From contig DFYS01000168.1 of the NCBI GenBank assembly GCA_002383405.1, forward strand, positions 1 to 10,025: 10,025 nucleotides of DNA, written 5' to 3'. The translations under genes were made by a program, and so were the position numbers. The stretch comes from Moorella sp. UBA4076 (lineage in GTDB: Bacteria; Bacillota; DSM-521; Neomoorellales; Neomoorellaceae). Positions 1 to 6,694 of the stretch are shown one piece after another (within the stretch, counting starts at the first letter, position 1; every line of letters begins with the position of its first letter). The notes beneath the pieces were generated by a model. That model worked only from the letters and a program-made list of their open reading frames with translations, did not search any database and had not been told where the DNA came from.

Positions 1-2481
1 TACTACACCAAAGATGGTACTGACCTGGTGGTAGTTGATGGTGTGATAACTAATGGTAATCTTTATACAGATAAGATTACCATTGAGAGCACCACCACCA
101 TCAAGGCCATAGCGGTAAAAGATGGCAAAAGAAGTAACGTGGCAACATTTAATTACACTATCGAACCAGCCGGTATTGGAGATGATGCATTAAATCAACT
201 GGCCAGTGACCTGGTCAGGGTATACAGCAACATGGATGACAACGACAAAGCTGCCCTGGAAGCTGCCAGAGCAATGATTAACGATCCGGGGCTGAACTGG
301 GAGCAACTACTCGAACCCATGCTGAGCAGTTTGACCCAGGAGGCCAAAAACGCTCTTGGACCCGATCCAGGTGCGAAGTTGCGCTACTTTATTTTAGACG
401 GTTTAAACATTTACTATACACCCAATACAAATGGAAATCAGGTAGCGCAGCAGTTAAAGATCTTCCGCAGCACTTACAAGCCCATGATAACCAGCGTTTT
501 CGATGGTGGCTTTACTGTCGAAGACATCTGGAACTTTATTCTGGACGTACAGGATGCCCTGCCGAACCAGTTTACCGACCAGGATTTAGAAGACCTGCTG
601 GACAAGGGCTTTGATATCATCGAAGCCAGGTTGCAAGACTGGGTTAACGGGGCAATTGACCAGACGCTAAACAGTCCTGACTACCAGCTTTTCAAGAATA
701 AGCTGGCTGAAGTGGGCTTAACCAGAGACGTTTTAATTCAGACCAAAGACAACCTGTTTAACGCTGCCGAGCCGGATCTATCTGCCGAGCAGGCTGTAGT
801 TAAGGCTTATGTGCGCAGCCGGGTAGAGCTTGTAGGGAAGACCACTCTTCTGGCGGGCAACACTGAGACCTATCAGTTAAACGCCATGGGTGTTAATCTG
901 GCTTCCCTGCTCAAATGGCACAGCTCCGATGCTACTGTGGCTGATTTTACAGACAATACAAAGCCCAGCAAGCTCTCGGCCATAAAAAAAGGGACCACCA
1001 CCGTTACTGCTTACTGGGAGAAAGGTGGTCTAGAGAAGGCTTGGCTGAAGAGGTTTGAAGTAAAAGTGATCCAAGAAGGCGGCGCAGCCGAGGTAATTAC
1101 TAAAGATCAGGGCGGCGAGGTAAAAACTCCTGATGGAGCAGCTATAGCTGAGATCCCTGCGGGTGCTCTTAAGGAGGACACGACGATATATATCGAAAAA
1201 GCCACTACGGCAGAACCGCCGAATTTCAAACTTGCCGGCTTCGCCTTTGATTTCGGGCCGGATGGGCTGGTTTTTGAAAAACCGATAAAAATTACACTGA
1301 AATATGACTGGACCAAACTTGGCGCCGCCAAAGAAGATGACCTTAAGATTTATTGGCTTAATAAGGTAAATGGGAAATGGGAACCCCTCGTTAGTGAAGT
1401 GGATAAAACAAGAAAAGAAGTTTCTGCATGGGTAACTCATTTCACCTTGTTTGCGCCCATGGCTGCTGTTGGTGTTGTTCCTTCCCCCGGTGGCGGTGGC
1501 GGTGGTGGAGCTGCTCCTGCCCCTGGTATTGGTTCTGAAGGTGGCAAAGTAACTGGAGCGGCCGGTAAGGCTATGGTAGATATACCGGCTGGCGCGCTGG
1601 ATAAAAAAATAGATATTACCATTAAACAGGTTGCGCTTGCCCAGGTAACTGCTCCTCCGGCAACTTTGAAACTGGCCGGCGACATCTACGAGTTTGGCCC
1701 GGCCGGTACGAAGTTTAAAAAACCGGTGACCATTATCCTCCAATACGACCCGGCGAAGCTGGCCGGTACCAAAGAAGAAACCCTGGTGATCTATTACCTG
1801 GATGAAACCGCTAAAGTCTGGGTTTCCCTGAATGGAACGGTTGACAAGACAAAACATACCGTAACAGTAAAGGTTGATCACTTCAGCAAATATGCTGTGA
1901 TGGCCGAAGTTGTAGTAAAACCGCCGGTGTTTAAGTTTAAAGACGTTGATGCTGCCCACTGGGCCTGGAAGTACATTGAATCGCTGGTTGCCAAAGAGAT
2001 TATCAAAGGGTACCCGGACAAGACCTTCCGCCCGGCTAATAACATTACCAGAGCGGAATTTGCTACGCTGGCGGTAAGGGCTCTTGGCTTAACGGTAGAA
2101 AAGCCTGGAGTTCCAACCTATGCCGACGTGAGTGCCGGGTCCTGGTCCTACGGTTACATTGAGGCTGCAGCAAAGGCTGGCCTTGTGAAAGGTTATGGCG
2201 GCAAATTTAGACCTAATGACAAGATCAGCCGTCAGGAAATAGCCGCCGTGGTAGTCAGGGCCATGGGCAAGGAAGGCGAAGCACAGGCAAAAATGGGTGA
2301 AAAACTTACCTTTGCCGATGCAAACAAAATTGCTGCCTGGGCTAAAGGCTATGTGGCAGTGGCTGTGACCCAAGGACTAATTGAAGGTTATCCTGATCAA
2401 ACCTTCGGCCCGCAGAAAAATGCCACCAGGGCAGAAACGGCAGCTATGGTTTACCGTTTCCTGGAAAAGACAAGTAAGTGA
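1..2481 (+). CDS. SLH-anchored surface protein with two ZU5-like domains (5'-partial)
   Basis: The reading frame is open from base 1 and already encodes domain sequence (YYTKDGTDL), so the true start is upstream. A GTG at 28 lies inside this domain and is not a credible start. Counting base 1 as codon 1, the order is: a chitobiase/hexosaminidase C-terminal-like Ig fold (1-55, with TTTIKAIAVKDGK); an unrecognised helical region (about 57-272); a Big_2-like Ig domain (about 274-357); ZU5-like domain 1 (364-489, EIPAGAL, ending HFT at 480-482); a Gly/Pro linker (491-508); ZU5-like domain 2 (510-637, DIPAGAL, ending HFS at 627-629); and three SLH repeats (about 644-697, 705-756, 769-823) with TRAE, SRQE and TRAE. 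SLH triplets are known to bind pyruvylated secondary cell-wall polymer, so this is a wall-bound surface protein. I saw no cysteine in the visible part. No cohesin is visible, though the missing N-terminus could hold one. Confidence 0.95.
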   Translation, partial: YYTKDGTDLVVVDGVITNGNLYTDKITIESTTTIKAIAVKDGKRSNVATFNYTIEPAGIGDDALNQLASDLVRVYSNMDDNDKAALEAARAMINDPGLNWEQLLEPMLSSLTQEAKNALGPDPGAKLRYFILDGLNIYYTPNTNGNQVAQQLKIFRSTYKPMITSVFDGGFTVEDIWNFILDVQDALPNQFTDQDLEDLLDKGFDIIEARLQDWVNGAIDQTLNSPDYQLFKNKLAEVGLTRDVLIQTKDNLFNAAEPDLSAEQAVVKAYVRSRVELVGKTTLLAGNTETYQLNAMGVNLASLLKWHSSDATVADFTDNTKPSKLSAIKKGTTTVTAYWEKGGLEKAWLKRFEVKVIQEGGAAEVITKDQGGEVKTPDGAAIAEIPAGALKEDTTIYIEKATTAEPPNFKLAGFAFDFGPDGLVFEKPIKITLKYDWTKLGAAKEDDLKIYWLNKVNGKWEPLVSEVDKTRKEVSAWVTHFTLFAPMAAVGVVPSPGGGGGGGAAPAPGIGSEGGKVTGAAGKAMVDIPAGALDKKIDITIKQVALAQVTAPPATLKLAGDIYEFGPAGTKFKKPVTIILQYDPAKLAGTKEETLVIYYLDETAKVWVSLNGTVDKTKHTVTVKVDHFSKYAVMAEVVVKPPVFKFKDVDAAHWAWKYIESLVAKEIIKGYPDKTFRPANNITRAEFATLAVRALGLTVEKPGVPTYADVSAGSWSYGYIEAAAKAGLVKGYGGKFRPNDKISRQEIAAVVVRAMGKEGEAQAKMGEKLTFADANKIAAWAKGYVAVAVTQGLIEGYPDQTFGPQKNATRAETAAMVYRFLEKTSK

Positions 2482-2496
2482 AAGAAGTGCCCGACA

Positions 2497-2512
2497 CCTT
2501 AAGTTTTTAAGG
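2497..2512. repeat. Small perfect hairpin CCTTAA-GTTT-TTAAGG
   Basis: Six-base arms flank a 4-nt loop, starting 16 bases after the stop codon of the first gene. The stem is AT-rich and weak and is not followed by a T tract. It overlaps GACACC (2493-2498), which could instead pair with GGTGTC at 2524-2529 in the next palindrome, so alternative folds are possible. Confidence 0.45.
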
Positions 2513-2517
2513 AAGTT

Positions 2518-2558
2518 AGGGCAGGTGTCCCGTCTTAAAAAGGCGGGGCACCTGCCCT
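2518..2558. repeat. Long near-perfect palindrome (hairpin), REP-like or terminator-like
   Basis: The arms AGGGCAGGTGTCCCG (2518-2532) and CGGGGCACCTGCCCT (2544-2558) are complementary over 15 positions with a single T-G wobble. Pairing continues inward (TCTT with AAGG) to a 3-nt AAA loop, giving a stem of about 19 bp. It follows the first gene by 36 bases. No T tract follows on either strand, so it is not a canonical intrinsic terminator. It could protect the upstream transcript's 3' end, or be a dispersed palindromic repeat. Confidence 0.7.
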
Positions 2559-2753
2559 GCCCTAGCCAAACGACAGGAGTCAGGCATTGAGTAAAAGGCG
2601 CAGAAGTTTTTAGCCAGGAAGTGTGGTAGTGCGCTAGGTGATTGTTTTTAAAGAGTGGGGTGGTTTGAGTAACTGTTTGGTGGCTGGCTGTTCGCCATCA
2701 ACTAATTAACCAGTTGCCAGGTTGTAATGAGGTAAAAAAATTAACCAAGTTAA

Positions 2754-2760
2754 AAGGAGG
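2754..2760 (+). promoter_or_regulatory. Strong ribosome binding site (AAGGAGG)
   Basis: A near-consensus Shine-Dalgarno sequence sits 9 nt before the ATG at 2770. It is the strongest ribosome binding site in the window and fixes this start. Confidence 0.9.
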
Positions 2761-2769
2761 GAAAAATTT

Positions 2770-5034
2770 ATGTCTTTACCTAAAGTCAGTTTTAAAAAGA
2801 ATTGCCTGTTAATACTGATGGTGCTCTTGGGTTGCCTTATGCTGTTTGGCACGGCGGCCCTGGCGGACCAGAGCATGAGTTCGGCCGAGCGACCTGCGGG
2901 TTTGGATATCCAGCAGGCGCAGCCGCCGGCTCACCAGCCCAGCCCGGTTAAGGCTGCCCAGGTCGGCCCGTATATTGACCCGCCGGTGCCAAATCAGTCC
3001 GGCGTGGTGGGAATGCCCTGGAGCTACAGCCTGAAGCCGCATGAAAAAGGCGGCGCCTGCGGGGCGCAGCCCAGGATTTTGCTGGTGGAAGATGCCGATT
3101 CCTGGGGAACCGGCTACCAGAATGAGGTTGTGTTAAACGATTTGGGGCTTGCTTACGACAAGATCACTTCCGATCAGTTGGCCGGCATCGACCTGTACCA
3201 GTACACACATTTGCTGGTGCCGTCCGACCAGCCGCAGGGCTTTTACAATAACCTGGACGCCAGCATGGCGAGCATCACTGAGTGGGTGTACGTCGGCGGC
3301 AGCTTCCAGTTCAACGCCTGCGATGTGGGCTGGGCCGGCGGAAATTGGAATATTGGGCCGGGCGGGATAACCCATGTTTATCCGGTGTATGTCCAGCAGA
3401 ACTACATCCAGGCACCGGGCCATCCGATCCTGCAGGGCCAGAACGACAGTATGTTTACCGACTGGAACTATGTTTCCCACGGCTATTTTGAAAACCTGCC
3501 CGAAGGAACCCAGGTGCTGCTTTCCGTGAATCCCGACGGCACTCAGCCAACCCTGGTTGATTTCAATTTGGGTCAAGGGCACGTGGTGGCATCGCAAAAC
3601 ACCCTGGAGTGGACCAATGCCGGAAATGGTTATCAAAGCAACCCGCTAATCCTGGATAAGATCGTCCTCTACATGTTTGGCGCTGGCTTTGATTGCCTGC
3701 AGTGGAGTGCCAGCGACGTTGACAATTCTCTGATGAATGTCTTCATCGACCCGGATACCGACGTAATGAAGATCGATCCTCTGGCTGTCGGTAATGACGA
3801 CATCCTGCTCACCCTGACCGACACCGGAACCGGCGCAACCGCCGAGCAGTGGGTGAACGTCAAAATTGAGGCCACGGATACCACCCCGCCTCTGCTGGAG
3901 GTTAACTGGCCCGAAGGGTGCTTGCCGGAACCGGGCTATTACACCTTGTACGGCAGAGTGGAACGCGGGGCAGAAAATGTCACCGTTAACGGAAGCCCGG
4001 TGGAATACATTGACTATGACCACTTCTGGGCTTACTGGCGGATAGAGCTTTACCTGAACGACGGCAGCAACCCGGTTACGGTTATTGCCTACGACCAGGC
4101 CCAAAACGAGGCCAGGATTGACGGAAAAATCTGTGTGGGCGTGCCGGGCACCGACCTGATCATCAATGCGCCCGACGATTGCATCCCGGTGGGGCAGGAC
4201 TTTACCGTGACGGTAGAAGTAAAGAATGTGGAGAACCTGTACGGCGCCGATGTCAGGCTGAACTTTGATCCGTACTTCATGGAAGTGGTGGGCGATCCGG
4301 TGATTAATACCGACGGCGTATTCTCAGTTGGCGGCACTACTACAGTAGATAACAACGGGGGATACGTAGCCTTTAACGCCAGCCGCAACCATGATCAGTA
4401 CGGCTACGAGGGCTATGACGGTGATGCTGTGCTGGCGTGGATCACCTTCAAGGGTAAACAGCCGACTGAAGGGAATACCACCTGCATTAACTTCTACAAT
4501 GCCGAATTGGTTGGTAACGAAGGCGGCGAGGGTAGCCCGGTATATAACATTCCAATCAACAACTGGATTAACGACTGCGTGTGCATCAGTGGGTACACCC
4601 TGAGAGGCAATGTAACTCCGGAGGCCATGCCGCTGTGGTGGTGGCCGTACTACTATGATTATTCTGGGACAAAAGTTTCCTTGGAAGGAACTCCATTAGT
4701 AACCTATACCGATGCTTATGGCGATTATAGCTTTATCAACCCTCCGGCAGGCCAATATAATGTGGTTGCCGAGCGGGGTGGCTATCTGGTCAGAGCAGTT
4801 CCTGTTGATATAGTTGGAGAGGTAAGTCAGGAAGTTAATATTCTGCTTCTTACCGGTGATATTAGCCAGGATAACGCCGTAGATATTGACGACTTGAACG
4901 TAATGAGAACAGATTATGATACTTGGTGGAACACTCGCTCCGACTTGGATTACAGCGGCTGGGTTGGCATCCGCGACCTGGTCTACTTGGCCCGAAACTA
5001 TACCAAGTACGGATATGGTTACCTGATACTGTAG
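2770..5034 (+). CDS. Secreted cohesin-dockerin protein with inserted amidotransferase-like domain
   Basis: 754 residues. An N-terminal signal peptide (FKKNCLLILMVLLG core) has a likely cleavage ALA|DQ near 32. Next come part of a cadherin-like fold (about 68-92), a DJ-1/PfpI or class I glutamine-amidotransferase-like domain (101-304, RILLVED start), the apparent rest of the cadherin-like fold (307-372), a GlucodextranB-type Ig domain (376-457), a type-I-like cohesin (461-607, FTVTVEVKNVENLYGADV), a Reg-like beta domain (609-692) and a dockerin (696-750) with calcium loops D697-D708 and D725-D736. No GxCxG nucleophile elbow is visible, so the amidotransferase-like domain is probably non-enzymatic. 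Inferred role: an extracellular adaptor or scaffold that binds a dockerin through its cohesin and a cohesin through its dockerin. The mature chain has nine cysteines, more than its neighbours. Stops TAG and TAA are in tandem. A lipobox-like VLLGC lies inside the signal, but the hydrophobic core continues past it, so signal peptidase I is favoured. Confidence 0.94.
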   Translation: MSLPKVSFKKNCLLILMVLLGCLMLFGTAALADQSMSSAERPAGLDIQQAQPPAHQPSPVKAAQVGPYIDPPVPNQSGVVGMPWSYSLKPHEKGGACGAQPRILLVEDADSWGTGYQNEVVLNDLGLAYDKITSDQLAGIDLYQYTHLLVPSDQPQGFYNNLDASMASITEWVYVGGSFQFNACDVGWAGGNWNIGPGGITHVYPVYVQQNYIQAPGHPILQGQNDSMFTDWNYVSHGYFENLPEGTQVLLSVNPDGTQPTLVDFNLGQGHVVASQNTLEWTNAGNGYQSNPLILDKIVLYMFGAGFDCLQWSASDVDNSLMNVFIDPDTDVMKIDPLAVGNDDILLTLTDTGTGATAEQWVNVKIEATDTTPPLLEVNWPEGCLPEPGYYTLYGRVERGAENVTVNGSPVEYIDYDHFWAYWRIELYLNDGSNPVTVIAYDQAQNEARIDGKICVGVPGTDLIINAPDDCIPVGQDFTVTVEVKNVENLYGADVRLNFDPYFMEVVGDPVINTDGVFSVGGTTTVDNNGGYVAFNASRNHDQYGYEGYDGDAVLAWITFKGKQPTEGNTTCINFYNAELVGNEGGEGSPVYNIPINNWINDCVCISGYTLRGNVTPEAMPLWWWPYYYDYSGTKVSLEGTPLVTYTDAYGDYSFINPPAGQYNVVAERGGYLVRAVPVDIVGEVSQEVNILLLTGDISQDNAVDIDDLNVMRTDYDTWWNTRSDLDYSGWVGIRDLVYLARNYTKYGYGYLIL

Positions 5035-5037
5035 TAA

Positions 5038-5059
5038 GCCGGAGTAAAAAGGATCCGGC
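5038..5059. repeat. Hairpin GCCGGA/TCCGGC after the cohesin-dockerin gene
   Basis: Perfect 6-bp arms (5038-5043 and 5054-5059) flank a 10-nt loop directly behind the tandem stop codons. The tail is AAAAATTTAAG rather than a T run, so it would be at best a weak terminator or attenuator. Confidence 0.4.
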
Positions 5060-5099
5060 AAAAATTTAAGTTATTAAGGAGGGTAAAGGAACTGGTTTC

Positions 5100-5118
5100 A
5101 AGGGAGGCTGGTTCCCTT
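5100..5118. repeat. Hairpin AAGGGA/TCCCTT upstream of the second cohesin gene
   Basis: Perfect 6-bp arms flank a 7-nt loop (GGCTGGT). It lies between an orphan Shine-Dalgarno-like AAGGAGGG (5076-5083) and the TTG start at 5147. No T tract follows. It may be a leader structure, but the evidence is only the pairing. Confidence 0.35.
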
Positions 5119-5130
5119 AGCCTTAAAAGA

Positions 5131-5136
5131 AGAAGG
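5131..5136 (+). promoter_or_regulatory. Ribosome binding site AGAAGG deciding a TTG start
   Basis: AGAAGG ends 10 nt before TTG 5147. The in-frame ATG at 5162 has no purine-rich site at usable distance, and starting there would remove Arg4 from the signal-peptide n-region. Both points favour the TTG. Confidence 0.6.
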
Positions 5137-5146
5137 AAAATTAACC

Positions 5147-6550
5147 TTGTTTTATAGACAGATGGCCTTGATAATAACCACCCTTTTTATCTTTATTCTT
5201 CTTCTGTCCGGCGCAGCGGGAGCAGTAAGCGAAACACCTGAGGAAGCGAAAGGCGTGGCTGCAGCGGTTTATGATGAAGAAGCCGTTGTTGAGGTAACTT
5301 ATGGTGAAGAAGCCGTTGTTGGAATAGTGTACGAGGAAAAAACGGTGGCAGATATGGTTTACGGAGAAACGGTGGCAGATATGGGCATGGCTGCTGATAC
5401 CACAGGTGTGGGTAAAGTGGGAGACCAGTTCATTCTGGAGGTCGTCCTGTCGAATGCAATAAATGTGGACGGAATAGCTTTTGAGATTAAATTTGATCCT
5501 GCCGTGCTGAGGATTGTCGAGGATGAAGAAGGAAATTCGGTTACGGCCAACCCTGACATATATAAGCCAGATCCTCCTTTTAATAATCCCTATTATAGGG
5601 CAGACACAGAATGCTCCACCAGGATGGATGGCTATGCGGGAGGTATTGATTTTGGTTCTGAACCGGTCTGGCTGGGTAAAATCAGGTTTGAGCTTTTAAA
5701 AGAAACTGAAACACAAATTATTTTTTCTTATCACAAGCTCAGTACCCCTCCACCTCCTGGTGGTTATCCGCAGCCGATACCGCACCAGGCCCATGGCTGT
5801 CAGTTAGTTTTTGACTATACGCCGCCGCTGGCGGAATCGTTGATTGTTCCAGGAAATGCTCTTGCCGGAAGCAAGGTTACCCTGGTAGCTAGAGGCAGTG
5901 ATAACGTGGGGTTGAATTACTTCCGGTTTGAGTACAGCCCTGACGAAAGCAACTGGCATTTAATAGGCGAAGGCCAGCCGGTCTGGCAGGAAACCGAGGT
6001 GCTGTGGCGGGCTTATAGCGAGTGGGATACGGCAGGACTGGCTGTCAAGGGTTATTTTATCCGGGTAATCTTTCGCGACCCCGGCGGGCATGAGGCAGCT
6101 TTAGAGACAGCCTTTCTTTTGACTGGCGGTTCTGTAAGAGGCAAGGTTTATCTGGAAGGTCTTCCGTCTGATTACGATAGGAGCGGTATTGAAGTTTATC
6201 TGGAAGGAACGGGCATCCAGGGGCTGACTGATGCCTTGGGTTGCTATAGCTTAGAGGGAGTTCCTGCCGTTGAATACCACCTGATTGCTGCTAAACCGGG
6301 GTTTCTGGATCGGGCAGGAGAAGCCAGTGTTAACGCGGAAAATCCTCATCTAGTGGTTCCTGTCCTGCTCCTGCCGACAGGGGATATTACCGGCGATAAT
6401 GTGGTTGACCTGGACGACGTGGTGGTCATGCGCTACGATTACGGTAAAGCAATACAGAGATCCGATCTCGACCGCTCCGGCCTGGTCGGCATCAGGGATC
6501 TGGTTTTGCTGGCCCGCAACTACACTAAAGCTGGGGTTACGTATAAGTAA
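5147..6550 (+). CDS. Secreted cohesin-dockerin adaptor protein with acidic N-terminal repeat
   Basis: 467 residues from a TTG start. The signal peptide has core MALIITTLFIFILLLSG and likely cleavage AGA|VS near 26. Residues 41-79 form four degenerate acidic decapeptides (VYDEEAVVEV type). A cohesin-like domain follows (about 86-223, FILEVVLSNAINVDGIAFEI), then an Ig-like domain (about 226-322), a Reg-like domain (about 326-410, VRGKVYLEG) and a dockerin (412-464) with calcium loops D413-D424 and D440-D451. The cohesin-Ig-Reg-dockerin order broadly matches the preceding gene, where Ig precedes cohesin, and the Reg-dockerin tail is shared with the preceding gene and the protease. Inferred role: an extracellular adaptor with both binding partners on one chain. 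It starts 112 bp after the previous stop and is probably co-transcribed. Domain names other than dockerin rest on pattern recognition. Cohesin-like domains also occur outside cellulosomes, so the binding role is inferred. Confidence 0.92.
   Translation: MFYRQMALIITTLFIFILLLSGAAGAVSETPEEAKGVAAAVYDEEAVVEVTYGEEAVVGIVYEEKTVADMVYGETVADMGMAADTTGVGKVGDQFILEVVLSNAINVDGIAFEIKFDPAVLRIVEDEEGNSVTANPDIYKPDPPFNNPYYRADTECSTRMDGYAGGIDFGSEPVWLGKIRFELLKETETQIIFSYHKLSTPPPPGGYPQPIPHQAHGCQLVFDYTPPLAESLIVPGNALAGSKVTLVARGSDNVGLNYFRFEYSPDESNWHLIGEGQPVWQETEVLWRAYSEWDTAGLAVKGYFIRVIFRDPGGHEAALETAFLLTGGSVRGKVYLEGLPSDYDRSGIEVYLEGTGIQGLTDALGCYSLEGVPAVEYHLIAAKPGFLDRAGEASVNAENPHLVVPVLLLPTGDITGDNVVDLDDVVVMRYDYGKAIQRSDLDRSGLVGIRDLVLLARNYTKAGVTYK
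5267..5383 (+). repeat. 30-bp in-frame tandem repeat, four units (acidic decapeptide)
   Basis: Units at 5267-5296, 5297-5326, 5327-5356 and 5357-5383 (the last is 27 bp) encode VYDEEAVVEV, TYGEEAVVGI, VYEEKTVADM and VYGETVADM. Units 1 and 2 share a run through GAAGAAGCCGTTGTTG and units 3 and 4 share ACGGTGGCAGATATG, which suggests stepwise duplication. The repeat sits between the signal peptide and the cohesin. Confidence 0.85.
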
Positions 6551-6570
6551 CTTCCCTGGGAAAACTTAGA

Positions 6571-6597
6571 ATACAGAACTCAAAATACAGCATACAG
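6571..6597 (+). repeat. Three short ATACAG direct repeats
   Basis: ATACAG occurs at 6571-6576, 6585-6590 and 6592-6597 with 8- and 1-base spacers, in an A-rich stretch just before the G-rich hairpin. It may be part of the same intergenic element. It is too short and irregular to name. Confidence 0.35.
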
Positions 6598-6612
6598 AAG
6601 TAACTTAATCTT

Positions 6613-6648
6613 CCCCCTCCCCTTGCGGGAGGGGGTGAGGGGGAGGGG
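6613..6648. repeat. C-rich/G-rich hairpin with G-quadruplex motif
   Basis: Arms CCCCCTCCC (6613-6621) and GGGAGGGGG (6627-6635) pair perfectly over 9 bp around loop CTTGC. A second G-rich block (6640-6648, GGGGAGGGG) can pair instead with CCCCTCCCC (6614-6622), so two hairpins exclude each other. The four G runs at 6627-6648 fit G3+N1G3+N3G3+N1G3+, a quadruplex pattern on the + strand. No T tract follows. Similar C-rich/G-rich palindromes occur as dispersed intergenic repeats in many bacterial genomes. Here it lies 46 bases before the protease start. Confidence 0.7.
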
Positions 6649-6679
6649 ATAAACAGTTAAGTGGTTTCTAATTTATGAC

Positions 6680-6686
6680 GGGAGAG
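6680..6686 (+). promoter_or_regulatory. Ribosome binding site GGGAGAG deciding between GTG and ATG starts
   Basis: Two in-frame starts follow closely: GTG 6689 and ATG 6695. GGAG at 6681-6684 is 4 nt from the GTG, which is too close, and 10 nt from the ATG, which is usable. I therefore choose ATG 6695. The choice changes the signal peptide by only two residues. Confidence 0.6.
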
Positions 6687-6694
6687 ATGTGAAA

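Larger units (their letters stand above)
2482..2769. other. 288-bp intergenic region with palindromes, no gene
   Basis: This is the longest non-coding stretch in the window. Its first 80 bases hold two inverted repeats (2497-2512 and 2518-2558). The remainder (about 2580-2750) is G/T-rich, with no convincing -35/-10 pair and no riboswitch consensus that I recognise, and it runs into the ribosome binding site of the next gene. It is long enough to hold a promoter for the downstream genes, but I cannot place one. Confidence 0.6.

Noticed and set aside
1030..1959. 309-codon open frame on the minus strand
   Set aside because: It is antisense to the ZU5-like domains of the first gene, its translation shows no recognisable domain, and it has no ribosome binding site. 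The + strand frame has clear domain motifs throughout.
2381..2590. 69-codon + strand frame running from the first gene into the gap
   Set aside because: It overlaps the third SLH repeat out of frame, and its product is basic and unlike any exported or regulatory peptide I know.
2582..2769. Promoter or riboswitch upstream of protein 2
   Set aside because: I found no -35/-10 pair at 16-18 bp spacing and no known riboswitch core; the TTGAGT at about 2664 has no matching -10.
2818..2835. Lipobox-like VLLGC in the signal peptide of protein 2
   Set aside because: It fits the loose lipoprotein pattern, but the hydrophobic core continues about ten residues further to a good ALA|D signal peptidase I site.
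3133..3636. 167-codon open frame on the minus strand
   Set aside because: It is a shadow of the GC-ending codons in the amidotransferase-like domain; no domain or start signal.
3061..3681. Active glutamine amidotransferase or peptidase in protein 2
   Set aside because: The fold looks right, but no nucleophile-elbow cysteine (GxCxG) or matching His/Glu pair is visible, so no enzymatic activity is claimed.
5038..5118. Intrinsic terminator between the two cohesin-dockerin genes
   Set aside because: The two hairpins have only 6-bp stems and neither is followed by a T run, so I list them as repeats only.
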